From Streptomyces sp. AC1-42W (GTDB lineage: Bacteria > Actinomycetota > Actinomycetes > Streptomycetales > Streptomycetaceae): a stretch of DNA of 64,000 nucleotides. Of the stretch, positions 40,656-48,701 are shown in pieces; position 1 is the stretch's first letter, and the number at the start of each line of letters is the position of its first letter. Both the position numbers and the translations under genes were made by a program. A model generated the notes under the pieces. That model was not told where the DNA came from and did not search any database. It worked only from the letters and a program-made list of their open reading frames with translations. Location of the stretch: positions 3,864,001 through 3,928,000 of the forward strand of contig NZ_QKWY01000001.1 of the NCBI RefSeq assembly GCF_003248355.1, in the 5' to 3' direction.

Positions 40656-42215
40656 ATGGAGAACACACCCCGCCACCGCGCGGGACGCAAGGAGTGGACC
40701 GCGCTCGCCGTCCTCATGCTGCCCCTGGCCCTCGTATCGATGGACGTCTCGGTCCTGTACTTCGCGATTCCCTACATCAGCCAGGACCTGCAACCCAGCG
40801 CCACACAGCAGTTGTGGATTCTCGACATGTACGGCTTCGTCCTCGCCGGGCTGCTCATTACGATGGGTGCGCTCGGCGACCGGATCGGCCGACGCTCGCT
40901 GGTGCTCGCGGGAGCGGCCCTGTTCGGAGCGGCCTCCGTCGCCGCCGCGTACGCGCACACGGCTGAACTGCTCATCGCCGTACGCGCGTTGCTGGGTGTC
41001 GGCGGCGCCGCCCTGATCCCTTCGACCCTCGCCCTGATCCGCAACCTCTTCCACGACGACAAGCAGCGCGGCAAGGCGGTGACCCTGTGGACTGCCGTCA
41101 TGACCACCGGCATCTCACTGGGGCCCGTGGTCAGCGGCCTGTTGCTGGAACACTTCTGGTGGGGCTCCGTCTTCCTGATCAACCTGCCCGCGATGCTGCT
41201 GCTGTTCGTGCTGGTGCCGTTCCTGGTGCCTGAGTTCAAGTCACCGAAGGGCGAGCCCTTCGACCTGCTGAGCGCGTTGCTGTCACTGAGCGCTGTACTC
41301 CTGGTCACCTACGGGATCAAGGAATGGGCCAGGCACGGGTACGAGCCGGTGCCCGCCCTCGCCATCAGCTCGGGCCTGGTGCTCGGCTTCGTCTTCGTAC
41401 GCCGACAGCAGCGCCTTCCGCATCCGCTGATCGACCTCGGTCTGCTCGGCCGGCGCACCTTCGGCGGCCCGGTGGTCGCCAACCTCCTCGCGATGTTCGC
41501 CACGGTCGGGATGGCCGTCTTCTTCACGCAGTACCTGCAGTCCGTCCTCGGCCTGAGCCCGTTCGACGCCGCGCTGTGGAGCCTGGTGCCGGCCGCCGGA
41601 GTCGCCATCATGGCCCCGGCCGCAGCCGCGCTCGCGCAGCGTATGGACCGCGCGTACGTCATGGGCGGCGGCTTCCTCCTCTCCGCTTGCGGGTTCCTCT
41701 GGCTGGCCCAGGTACGCACCGACTCGGCGCTCTCGTTCACCCTGGTCGGCGCGTCCGTGTACGCGGGCGGTCTGGTCGCCGCCATGACGCTCGCCAACGA
41801 ACTCGCCCTCGGCGCGGCCCCGCCGGATCGCGCGGGATCAGCAGCGGCCGTGCTGGAGTCGGGCCAGGAACTCGGCGGAGCGCTGGGCATGGCGATCCTC
41901 GGAACCATCGGAGCGGCGGTCTACAGCCGGGACGTGGCCGGCGCGCTTCCCTCGGGAGTGCCGCAGGCCGAGGCCGTGCGGGAAACGCTGGGTGGTGCCA
42001 CGGCCGCCGCGGCCCAACTGCCGTACGACACCTCGGAAGCCGTACTGGTGGCCGCGCGAGGCGCCTTCACACACGGGATGAGCATCGCGGCCGTCGGCGC
42101 GGCCGTCGTCATGGCCGGTGCCGGCCTCTTCTCGTTCACATGGCTGAGGGGTGCGGGCAGGACGAGGCGCCCGGCGGAGTCACCTGCCGACTCGCGGCCC
42201 GCGACACCTGCGTAG
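40656..42215 (+). CDS. MFS drug-efflux transporter, 14-helix type (EmrB/QacA family)
   Basis: A 519-residue membrane protein. Motif A is GALGDRIGRRSL (after TM2), and the antiporter motif C region is 'TAVMTTGISLGPVVSGLLLE'. TM1 has 'PLALVSMDVSVLYFAIPYIS', whose acidic residue is typical of DHA2 drug/H+ antiporters such as QacA/SmvA. It probably exports a toxic or antibiotic compound that also releases the adjacent repressor. The C-terminal tail is Pro/Ser-rich. The stop lies in an 11-bp tandem repeat. Confidence 0.92.
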   Translation: MENTPRHRAGRKEWTALAVLMLPLALVSMDVSVLYFAIPYISQDLQPSATQQLWILDMYGFVLAGLLITMGALGDRIGRRSLVLAGAALFGAASVAAAYAHTAELLIAVRALLGVGGAALIPSTLALIRNLFHDDKQRGKAVTLWTAVMTTGISLGPVVSGLLLEHFWWGSVFLINLPAMLLLFVLVPFLVPEFKSPKGEPFDLLSALLSLSAVLLVTYGIKEWARHGYEPVPALAISSGLVLGFVFVRRQQRLPHPLIDLGLLGRRTFGGPVVANLLAMFATVGMAVFFTQYLQSVLGLSPFDAALWSLVPAAGVAIMAPAAAALAQRMDRAYVMGGGFLLSACGFLWLAQVRTDSALSFTLVGASVYAGGLVAAMTLANELALGAAPPDRAGSAAAVLESGQELGGALGMAILGTIGAAVYSRDVAGALPSGVPQAEAVRETLGGATAAAAQLPYDTSEAVLVAARGAFTHGMSIAAVGAAVVMAGAGLFSFTWLRGAGRTRRPAESPADSRPATPA

Positions 42216-42243
42216 GCCCTGTGTAGGCCCTGTGTAGGCCCTG
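42212..42243 (+). repeat. 11-bp tandem repeat at the end of the MFS gene
   Basis: GTAGGCCCTGT repeated three times (last copy one base short). The first copy includes the TAG stop of the transporter; each unit provides another TAG. Probably a slippage duplication. Confidence 0.7.
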
Positions 42244-42383
42244 GGCAGGATCGCGCTCGGGGCTCGGAGTGGGGCTTGGACTGGGTTGACAGCGGGCCGT
42301 ACGCACCGCTCCGGAGCAAGGACCATCGCCTGTCCTTCGGGGGATTCGGCTACATCGGCAGGCCGTCGCTAGGCTCCAGGCCC

Positions 42384-42908
42384 ATGACCAGTGATTTGGG
42401 GTTCACCTGCGGGTGCTGCGGGACCCACCACTCCGAGCTGCCGATGAACTACACGGCCGAGGCCCCCGCTGTGTGGGAGCCGGCCTTCGCCGACGCCGAG
42501 GACTGCTTGCTGTCTGCGGACCAGTGTGTGGTTCGCGGGCAGCACTACTTCGTCAAGGGCCTGATCGAGATACCGGTCATCGGCGTCGACGAGGTGTTCT
42601 CCTGGGGCGTCTGGGTCTCGCTCAGCCGCGAGAACTTCTCCCGGGCCTTGGACCTGTGGGACAAGCCCGGCCGCGAGGCCGAGACCCCGTACTTCGGCTG
42701 GCTCACCACCGATCTCCCGGTGTACCCGGCGACGACGCTCAACCTGAAGACGCACGTCCATACCCGCCCGGTGGGCGAGCGCCCCTTCGTCGAGCTGGAG
42801 CCCACGGACCACCCCCTCGCCGTCGAACAGCGCACGGGAACCAGCCCGGAGCGCGTACGGGAGATCGCATCGGCCGTGCTCCACGCCGGAGACGGTGAGC
42901 CGCAGTAG
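42384..42908 (+). CDS. DUF2199 protein
   Basis: A 174-residue protein with 'FTCGCCGTHHSELPMNYTAE' at the N-terminus (CxCC, possibly zinc-binding) and 'CVVRGQHYFVKGLIEIPVIG', 'FSWGVWVSLSRENFSRALDL', 'YFGWLTTDLPVYPATTLNLK' and 'HTRPVGERPFVELEPTDHPL', the DUF2199 pattern. It is cytosolic, and no function is known for the family. The stop overlaps the next start by one base (TAGTG), so it forms a unit with the two following genes. Confidence 0.88.
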   Translation: MTSDLGFTCGCCGTHHSELPMNYTAEAPAVWEPAFADAEDCLLSADQCVVRGQHYFVKGLIEIPVIGVDEVFSWGVWVSLSRENFSRALDLWDKPGREAETPYFGWLTTDLPVYPATTLNLKTHVHTRPVGERPFVELEPTDHPLAVEQRTGTSPERVREIASAVLHAGDGEPQ

Positions 42909-43570
42909 TGGCTGACCGGCCCGTATCAACCGTCCCGATCGCGCCGGCCGGCCTGAGCCGCAGGGCCCAGTGGTTTGTCGAAACGCAGGGTATCCGCGTT
43001 CACCGGCAGGACGTACGGCGACACCGCGACGTGTGGATCGAGCACGGGGTGCCCGCTTCGGAGATCGAACGCGCCACTGCTTTCCAGGACCGCTGGGGCG
43101 GCCTCGCCCTCCCGTCGGCCCCGTTCTACGAGGGCGGTCCGCGTGTCCTGAGCGCCGGCTGCCCCAAGGAGGTGGCTGCGGAAGGCTGGTCGTTCCGAGC
43201 AGGGGACTGCCGGGTGTCCATGGCGTACGGCTTCGCGATCGGCCCCGACGGTGCGTTCGGTATCGACGCCTCTCGTTGGACGCCCCTGCATGCCAGTACG
43301 GACGGATGGGTCGAATCCCTGGCGCTCGCGGCTCATGCCCGCCGCTGGGCCACAACCGTCACAAGGGTCACGCGCGAGGCCGTCGATGCGCTGGACCTCG
43401 GCGCATTCGAGCCGGTGCCCGAAGTACGGGGTGTGACCGACTCCTGGTGGCGGGGCGAGGACTCCCTCATCGCCGTGTACCGGGGTGAGGCCGTGGGCCT
43501 CGACGCCCCGCAATGCCTCGAAGCGCACATCTACGCGGGCCTCGACGAGTGGGGGCTCCATGGCGGCTGA
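42908..43570 (+). CDS. Hypothetical protein, SMI1-like character
   Basis: A 220-residue acidic protein starting at GTG 42908 that overlaps the preceding stop. 'GVPASEIERATAFQDRWGGL' near residue 48 and 'AIGPDGAFGIDASRWTPLHA' with 'STDGWVESLALAAHARRW' are reminiscent of SMI1/KNR4 and related immunity-type proteins, but the match is too weak for a family name. No signal or membrane segment. The end overlaps the start of a secreted repeat protein. A toxin gene is not seen; a role in protection is only a suggestion. Confidence 0.7.
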   Translation: MADRPVSTVPIAPAGLSRRAQWFVETQGIRVHRQDVRRHRDVWIEHGVPASEIERATAFQDRWGGLALPSAPFYEGGPRVLSAGCPKEVAAEGWSFRAGDCRVSMAYGFAIGPDGAFGIDASRWTPLHASTDGWVESLALAAHARRWATTVTRVTREAVDALDLGAFEPVPEVRGVTDSWWRGEDSLIAVYRGEAVGLDAPQCLEAHIYAGLDEWGLHGG

Positions 43571-44036
43571 CCTGAAGAAGACTGCTGTCTGGGCCGGCGC
43601 CGCTGTGCTGGGCGTGTCCGTGCTCACGGGGGCCGGTTCCGCCGGCGCCGCCCAGCCGGACACGAAGGCGGCCGGTGCCTACTGCCTCGCGAACAGTTGG
43701 GGCACACCCCAGGTGTCCGTGAAACCGTGCGATGCCGGTGACCAGGGCCAGCACTGGGTGGTCTCGGGCAACCAGATCGCCCTGGCCAACGCCCGCGCCT
43801 ACTGCCTCGCCAACACGTGGGGAACGGCGGACGTCTCCACCAAGCCCTGCGACCCCCGCGACCAGGGCCAGTACTGGGACGTGGCGGGTCAACAGATTTC
43901 TCTCAACTTCGCCTCCGCCTACTGCCTGGCCAACGCCTGGGGTACGCCGACCGTCGCCACCAAGCCGTGCGACAGCGCCGACCCGGGGCAGCACTGGGTC
44001 GTCTTCAACGACCAGATCAGCCTCGCCCTCGCCTGA
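43560..44036 (+). CDS. Secreted three-repeat (beta-trefoil-like) protein
   Basis: A 158-residue protein with a signal peptide (MAADLKKTAVWAGAAVLGVS, cleavage near GAGSAGAA). The mature part is three tandem 40-residue repeats with the pattern AYCLANxWGT..V..KPCD..DxGQxWxV...QIxL. Each repeat has two Cys (YCLA, KPCD) and a QxW motif as in ricin-B lectins, which also have three repeats per trefoil. The symmetry is high, so each lobe could bind the same ligand. It may be a carbohydrate-binding or competition-related secreted protein. The start overlaps the previous gene by 11 bp. Confidence 0.82.
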   Translation: MAADLKKTAVWAGAAVLGVSVLTGAGSAGAAQPDTKAAGAYCLANSWGTPQVSVKPCDAGDQGQHWVVSGNQIALANARAYCLANTWGTADVSTKPCDPRDQGQYWDVAGQQISLNFASAYCLANAWGTPTVATKPCDSADPGQHWVVFNDQISLALA

Positions 44037-44117
44037 CAGGCTACGGCCCCGCCTTCTTGGGGCGTCGCCGAGCGCAGCGGTCTACCGGCGCCCGGCGACG
44101 CCCGACGTTTGCGGCGG

Positions 44118-44948
44118 TCAGGCCGTGGTGGAGCGGGTCGAGGTGATCACCACGGATGTGTACGGCATCGTGACGTGGCCGCCGAGCCTGTCGATCGCGG
44201 CCCCGGCGCTCTTCAGGACCTCGGCCATCTTGTCCGGGGGGAGTTGCGTGAGGCCGCCGAAGGTGGGGAGCTGGTCGAGCCACTCCTCCCGGGAGTAGGT
44301 GCGCTCCCAGGCGAAGTGCCATTGTTCGGGCTCGCTGAAGTTGCCGGTCCGGCGGATTCCGTCGGCGATCTTCGCGAACAGCGGCTGGTAGGCGTCCACG
44401 GCCGCACCCTTCAGCAGGCCGGGGTTGAACGGGGAACCGGGGGCGACTCGCTGAAGTGCTTCGGCAAGCGCGTCGATCATCTCGGCCGGGAGCTGGGGGA
44501 CGTGGTGGAAGGGGGCGAGCCGGCCGCCGGGCCGGAGCACCTGGGCCGCCTTGGCCGCACCGGCGACGGGGTCGACCCAGTGCCAGGCGGTGCCGGCGAT
44601 GACCACGTCGAACTTCCGCCCCGCCGGCTGCCAGTCCTCGAACCTGGCGACCTCGACCTCGATACGGCTCTGCCGCGCGAAGGCGGCCATCCGTTCGTCG
44701 GGCTCGACGCCGAGCACCGAGCACCCGGCCGCCCGGAATTGGCGGGCCTCGATGCCGGTCCCCGCTCCGACGTCGAGGACGCGCCGACCGGGGCTTGCCG
44801 CGACGATCCTGTCCACCAGGGCCTGCGGATACGACGGTCGGGCGCGGTCGTAGCGTTCGGCGTCCACGCCGAAGGACTCGGCCGTCCGCCGGTGGAGGTG
44901 AGGCTCGGGAACGGACTCGTCCGGCTGCTCCTGCGATAGAGTGGGCAT
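44118..44948 (-). CDS. SAM-dependent methyltransferase (module B)
   Basis: A 276-residue class I methyltransferase. It has 'SFGVDAERYDRARPSYPQAL', motif I 'VLDVGAGTGIEARQFRAAG' and 'AGTAWHWVDPVAGAAKAAQV', the 'HW' motif of UbiE-like small-molecule methyltransferases. It is divergent from a TetR gene and its start overlaps one palindrome, so it should be tightly repressed. The arrangement repeats module A at 29.7-31.3 kb. Substrate unknown. Confidence 0.9.
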   Translation of the reverse strand: MPTLSQEQPDESVPEPHLHRRTAESFGVDAERYDRARPSYPQALVDRIVAASPGRRVLDVGAGTGIEARQFRAAGCSVLGVEPDERMAAFARQSRIEVEVARFEDWQPAGRKFDVVIAGTAWHWVDPVAGAAKAAQVLRPGGRLAPFHHVPQLPAEMIDALAEALQRVAPGSPFNPGLLKGAAVDAYQPLFAKIADGIRRTGNFSEPEQWHFAWERTYSREEWLDQLPTFGGLTQLPPDKMAEVLKSAGAAIDRLGGHVTMPYTSVVITSTRSTTA

Positions 44949-44977
44949 GTGCCCACCCTAGTGGGCGAGTGCCCACT
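44941..44977. promoter_or_regulatory. Two palindromes, likely TetR operators (module B)
   Basis: GTGGGCA-TG-TGCCCAC (44941-44956) overlaps the methyltransferase start, and AGTGGGC-GAGT-GCCCACT (44960-44977) lies before the TetR gene. The second has the same 4-base spacer as AGTATGGGC-GGAC-GCCCATACT in module A, so the two TetR paralogues may cross-bind. Confidence 0.76.
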
Positions 44978-45008
44978 TGTTAAGGCGGGCGGCGCGGAAG
45001 GGAAGACG

Positions 45009-45608
45009 ATGCCGTCAGGGGTGCACATTCACAACGTGCGCGGCCAGTTGTTCGAAGCCGCTGAGCGCGTGCTGCTTCGGGATGGGCCCGACGCGTTGAC
45101 CAGCCGTGCGGTCACGGATGAGGCGAACTGCGCCAAGGGCGTGCTGCACCGGCACTTCACCGACTTCGACGCGTTCCTGGCAGAACTCGTCCGCGACCGC
45201 GTCCGCGGCATCGAGGAACGGACCACGACCCTGCGCGCGTGCGCCGGCTCCGGGAACGTGGTGGACAACCTCGCCGACGCGCTTCAGGACCTGTTCGGGC
45301 CGGTCACGGTGGCCATCGTCGCGCTCATCACCTTCCGTGACGGCCTCCGCGCCCGGCTGCGCGAGGACGGGCTGACCGGCATTCCACTGGCTGTGCAGGG
45401 CGCCGCCATGATCGCCGCCTATCTCACGGCCGAGCGGGAGTTGGGGCGCGTGGCCGGTGACGCGGACATCGACACCCTCGCCCCCACCCTCGTCGGGGCC
45501 GGGTATCTGCTGTTCGCCGACCGGACGAGTGCCCCGCCGCAGACCGCAGCCGTCCGCAAGATGGTGGCCACCGTGATCGCGGGCGTGCTGCGGCCCCCTC
45601 AGCCGTAG
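45009..45608 (+). CDS. TetR-family repressor (module B)
   Basis: A 199-residue TetR protein. The helix-turn-helix is 'ALTSRAVTDEANCAKGVLHR' with HFTDFDAFLAELV, nearly the same as in the module A repressor. The C-terminal domain diverges more, which suggests a different ligand. ATG 45009 follows GAAGGGAAG; the longer in-frame upstream reading would cross both palindromes and is unlikely. Confidence 0.9.
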   Translation: MPSGVHIHNVRGQLFEAAERVLLRDGPDALTSRAVTDEANCAKGVLHRHFTDFDAFLAELVRDRVRGIEERTTTLRACAGSGNVVDNLADALQDLFGPVTVAIVALITFRDGLRARLREDGLTGIPLAVQGAAMIAAYLTAERELGRVAGDADIDTLAPTLVGAGYLLFADRTSAPPQTAAVRKMVATVIAGVLRPPQP

Positions 45609-45672
45609 GCCGGGCCCGTCACCGCGCCCGCCAGGTCGGCGTACGGCGGTGGACCTGGCGCCCCGGGGGGAG

Positions 45673-46350
45673 TCAGGAGGCGAGTGCGGGGGAGCGGGAG
45701 GTGTCCGCGGCCGCGTCGGGGTTCGGGATGCACTGGTCGGGAGTCGTGCTGTGCTCGGGGTAGTGGCAGGCCTCCAGAAGCAGGTCGCCGCGGACCCCGC
45801 CCACGTACGAAATCTCGGTGGGCCGCTCCGGGACCGGGTCCTTCGTGGGCTTCTCCAGCAGATCGGCACGGAAGCCGTGGGCGCGGGAGGAGACCCGATA
45901 GATCCAGCCCCCGTCGTCGGCCTTGGCGACCAGCGCCCGGGCGGTGGCCGGGTCGGGGAAGGCGGGCACTCCGGCGCCGGCGGCCTTCTGCTCCCAGCCC
46001 GTGGGCAACGCCGCCTCCACGACATGGGCCTTGAACAGGCCGATCCACGGCCAGGCCGCGCCCCCCTCGCGCTGCCGCAAACCGTGCCGGAAGGCGTCAG
46101 CGCCCTGGAACGGGTTCAAGGCGGCACTGCCCACCGCCCAGGTCCCGACGTCCCCGGAGAACCAGGGCAGGCTTCCGGCGTCCTGGGTGGGCCACAGGCG
46201 CTCCCAGTCGATCGGCATCACGGCGACGTCCCGCGGTGTGGCTCGCACGGGGAGCCCGGCAAGCGTTCGATCCGGCGACCTCGGCACGGGCCATCCGGCG
46301 CAGTCCGAGCCGGCGGCTCGTACCGTCAGTCCGCCGCCTCGGGCTGCCAC
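45673..46350 (-). CDS. Hypothetical protein
   Basis: A 225-residue protein I do not recognise. It has a Trp/Gly-rich middle ('DAGSLPWFSGDVGTWAVGSA', 'LNPFQGADAFRHGL', 'AAWPWIGLFKAHVVE') and ends with two Cys close together (EACHYPEHSTTPDQCIPNP). No signal peptide, membrane segment or known domain. The start is uncertain: GTG 46350 gives the longest frame, while ATG-like MPIDWERLWPTQ further in could be the real N-terminus. Codon use looks coding. It lies between the TetR gene and a stretch of remnants. Confidence 0.55.
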   Translation of the reverse strand: MAARGGGLTVRAAGSDCAGWPVPRSPDRTLAGLPVRATPRDVAVMPIDWERLWPTQDAGSLPWFSGDVGTWAVGSAALNPFQGADAFRHGLRQREGGAAWPWIGLFKAHVVEAALPTGWEQKAAGAGVPAFPDPATARALVAKADDGGWIYRVSSRAHGFRADLLEKPTKDPVPERPTEISYVGGVRGDLLLEACHYPEHSTTPDQCIPNPDAAADTSRSPALAS

Positions 46351-46389
46351 CCGGAGGCCCAGTCGTCGAGCGGGGCCAGAGCTTCTCGA

Positions 46390-46624
46390 AGGGTCCTGCC
46401 CTTACCAGGACATCGACTGGTACGCCGGCGCCGCGGGTGAGCACCTCGGCACGTCGCAGACAGACGGACGGGGAATCGCCACCATCGAGGGAGGCAGCAT
46501 CAGCGATATCGGCACCTCCATCACCGGTGAGATCGGCGGGTACTCCGCCAAGTACCTCGGCAACGAAGAGTTCCTTCCCTCGGAGGGGCACGGCCGGGTC
46601 GTCCCGGTCTTCGGTATCAGCTGA
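46390..46624 (+). pseudogene. Possible C-terminal remnant of a lost gene
   Basis: A frame without a start that reads 'YQDIDWYAGAAGEHLGTSQT', 'ISDIGTSITGEIGGYSAKYL' and GNEEFLPSEGHGRVVPVF before the TGA at 46624. The composition looks like a real protein end rather than a shadow frame, but no family is recognised. Confidence 0.28.
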
Positions 46625-46990
46625 ACAACCCCGGCGCGGCGGATGCCGGCCGGGAAGCCAGGCATCCGCCGCAGGCCCTTCGCGCGGACCACGGCGGCGT
46701 CAACGACGTACGCCCGCAGGGCCGGTGCCCCCACCTGCCTGCCCGAGACCCGCCGACGTACTGACCACGGCCCCGCTCGGGCGCCGGAAGCCAATCACGT
46801 CCGGCGACACACCAGCCCAGCCCGCATGACCCACTGAACGGCTGCCACGACCTGGTCACCTGGGACCGCCCGGCAATCGCCCGCAGCACCAGCGCGGCCA
46901 CCGCTCCCGGCCGGCTGGGCGCACCCCGCCCCACGGCCGCCGCACCGACGCGGCGGCGCGGTCCCTTCCTCCCGAACACGAAAGACACGC
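46625..46990. other. Intergenic region
   Basis: About 365 bp upstream of the secreted protein at 46991. No gene, hairpin or repeat that I can support; the promoter of the downstream gene must lie here but no clear -35/-10 pair is visible. Confidence 0.35.
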
Positions 46991-47581
46991 ATGAACAAGC
47001 ACACATCCTTCGGCGTCCTGCTGGGCGCCGTCATCCTGGCCATGGCGACCGCCTCCACCCCCGCGGCAGCAGCCGGGAGCCTCATCAAGAACGGCACCTT
47101 CTCCGACCCCAGCGCCCCGGCCGGGGGCTACGTGGAGTACGAGGACGGCGAGAACCTCGGCGCCTGGCAGGTCGGCGCCTCCACCCCGCACGGCGGAGTG
47201 ACGCTCTACAGCCGCGCCCTCACCCAGTACACCTACCAGGCCGTCGACATCGGCCCCGGAACCCTCTCCCAGGACTTCGAAGCGGATGAGGGCTCCGTCG
47301 TCAGCGTCACCTGGAAGCACGCCCGCAACACCGACCCCGCATGCGCCAGGGACATGGGAGACCAGTCCTACAGCGCCCAGGTGATTCCCCCGCCCACCTC
47401 CGACCCCATCGGCGACTCCTACACCCCCATCGGCCCCCGCTTCGCCGCCGTCAACAAGAGCCTCCAGTTCATCGCCGGCGAAGACCACTTCACTCTGGAG
47501 TTCGCCGGACGCGCACCGGATGGATGCGGTCCGCTGATCACCGACGTCACCGCCAAGGTCGTCGGCTACGTCCACCCCTGA
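46991..47581 (+). CDS. Secreted protein, DUF642/choice-of-anchor-like
   Basis: A 196-residue protein with a signal peptide (MNKHTSFGVLLGAVILAMAT, cleavage after STPAAAA). The mature start 'GSLIKNGTFSDPSAPAGGYV' and 'LGAWQVGASTPHGGVTLYS' with 'GPGTLSQDFEADEGSVVSVT' match the galactose-binding-like fold of DUF642 and choice-of-anchor C proteins. Two Cys (DPACARD, PDGCGP) may form a disulfide. It is expected outside the cell and may bind polysaccharide. It is followed by a clear terminator hairpin. Confidence 0.8.
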   Translation: MNKHTSFGVLLGAVILAMATASTPAAAAGSLIKNGTFSDPSAPAGGYVEYEDGENLGAWQVGASTPHGGVTLYSRALTQYTYQAVDIGPGTLSQDFEADEGSVVSVTWKHARNTDPACARDMGDQSYSAQVIPPPTSDPIGDSYTPIGPRFAAVNKSLQFIAGEDHFTLEFAGRAPDGCGPLITDVTAKVVGYVHP

Positions 47582-47617
47582 CGCCGCACCCCGCAACACA
47601 CGGCAGATGCAGTGCCG

Positions 47618-47648
47618 GAAGCCCCAGACCAGCAGCGCCTGGGGCTTC
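47618..47648 (+). terminator. Terminator hairpin
   Basis: GAAGCCCCAG (47618-47627) and CTGGGGCTTC (47639-47648), a perfect 10-bp stem with an 11-base loop, 37 bp after the stop of the secreted protein gene. Confidence 0.75.
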
Positions 47649-47779
47649 ACAGCGTGTGCGTCGGGCCCTCAGCGCGTGGACAACCGGAGCGGCTTTCCCT
47701 TGCTCAACGACCACTGCCTGGTCCCGAACCGGGCGCAGCGCTCGGACGGCTCCTGGTACGGCGTACGCATGTCGAACCG

Positions 47780-48363
47780 TCAAGCAGAGCCGTCCTGGCG
47801 GTTTCGCCCGGCGGCCTCTACGGCGGCGAGGGTGGCGTCGAGCCGGCCGGCGGCCTCCTCGGCTACGGGCGCGACGGCGTCGAGGCCGGTGAGGGTGAGC
47901 ATGGCCTCGGGGTCGAAGGCCTGGACGACCACCTCGTCGCCATCGGCTCGCACGACGACGTTGCAGGGCAGCAGCAGCCCGATGGACCGGTCTACCTCCA
48001 GAGCCCGGTGAGCCAGGGGAGGGTTGCAGGCGCCGAGGATCAGATAGGGCTCCATGTCGTGATCTAAGGGCTGTCCCGTAATCCCCGGCGGGCGCACGAC
48101 GACAGCTACGGCACCTCGCTGCGTTGTCGGAACGTCCGAATACGTCCAGTATGCGAACGCCCCTCCGCCTTGCGATGCACCGCATCTGACGCCGCGCGCT
48201 GATCCACCGGGGATTACGGGACAGCCCTTAGCTTCGCCTTGAGGGTCGCCTTCACGTCGATCTCGGTCAGGACGCCGAAACCCTGGTCGGCCAAGGCGCT
48301 GCGGACGTTCTGCTGCACCTGATCGAAAGGTCCCTCGACGGTCACTGTGCGGTCGTACGGCAT
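47780..48363 (-). pseudogene. DUF302 protein interrupted by a MITE
   Basis: The N-terminal part from ATG 48363 reads MPYDRTVTVEGPFDQVQQNV, 'RSALADQGFGVLTEIDVKAT', LKAKL and then enters the MITE, where it stops after RAVP. The C-terminal part resumes 'DHDMEPYLILGACNPPLAHR' and 'LLPCNVVVRADGDEVVVQAF' to the TGA at 47780. Removing the 162-bp MITE and one TA joins them in frame (KAKL-DHDM), giving a normal DUF302 protein of about 139 residues. DUF302 proteins occur with copper or sulfur stress genes; function unknown. A CsoR-like palindrome lies upstream. Confidence 0.87.
48067..48228. mobile_element. 162-bp MITE, copy 2
   Basis: Identical to the element at 26335-26496 in all 162 positions and flanked by TA (48065-48066 and 48229-48230). 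It splits a DUF302 gene. Identity between two copies 22 kb apart means recent movement or gene conversion. Confidence 0.88.
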
Positions 48364-48701
48364 CAGGGCGCCTCCTCCGTCTTCTGCCACGCGTGCCTCC
48401 GAGCCCGAGGGCCCCCGGCGCCGTGACAGTCACGACTTCCAGTACTTACCCCCGGAGGGTAAGGCTCGGCACAGCTTGAGCTTGGCATTGACAGCGGCGC
48501 GAAACGTCACGGTCGAGGTGTCGATCCGCGCCCGGCAGCCGCACAACGCCACCCGCCCCAACCGCTTCCCCGGACAGCCCCCGCCGCCTTCGAACCAGGC
48601 AGCCGTTCCACGAACAACGCGCCTTCGACCTTGCCCGATCCGCGAGTTGGCCACGGGAGGTGACCAGGGCATCTGCCGAACAATTGAGTAGCCTCGCCCC
48701 C
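48364..48701. other. Intergenic region between divergent genes
   Basis: About 340 bp between the DUF302 start and the APH-type kinase start. Apart from the CsoR-like palindrome no gene or repeat is supported. A purine-rich GGGAGGTGA at 48654-48662 might serve an alternative GTG start of the kinase. Confidence 0.4.
48445..48463. promoter_or_regulatory. CsoR-like palindrome upstream of the DUF302 gene
   Basis: CTTACCC-CCGGA-GGGTAAG, 7-bp perfect arms with a 5-base centre, 82 bp before the DUF302 start. TACCC...GGGTA palindromes are typical operators of the CsoR/CstR family. No csoR gene is in the window. Confidence 0.55.
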
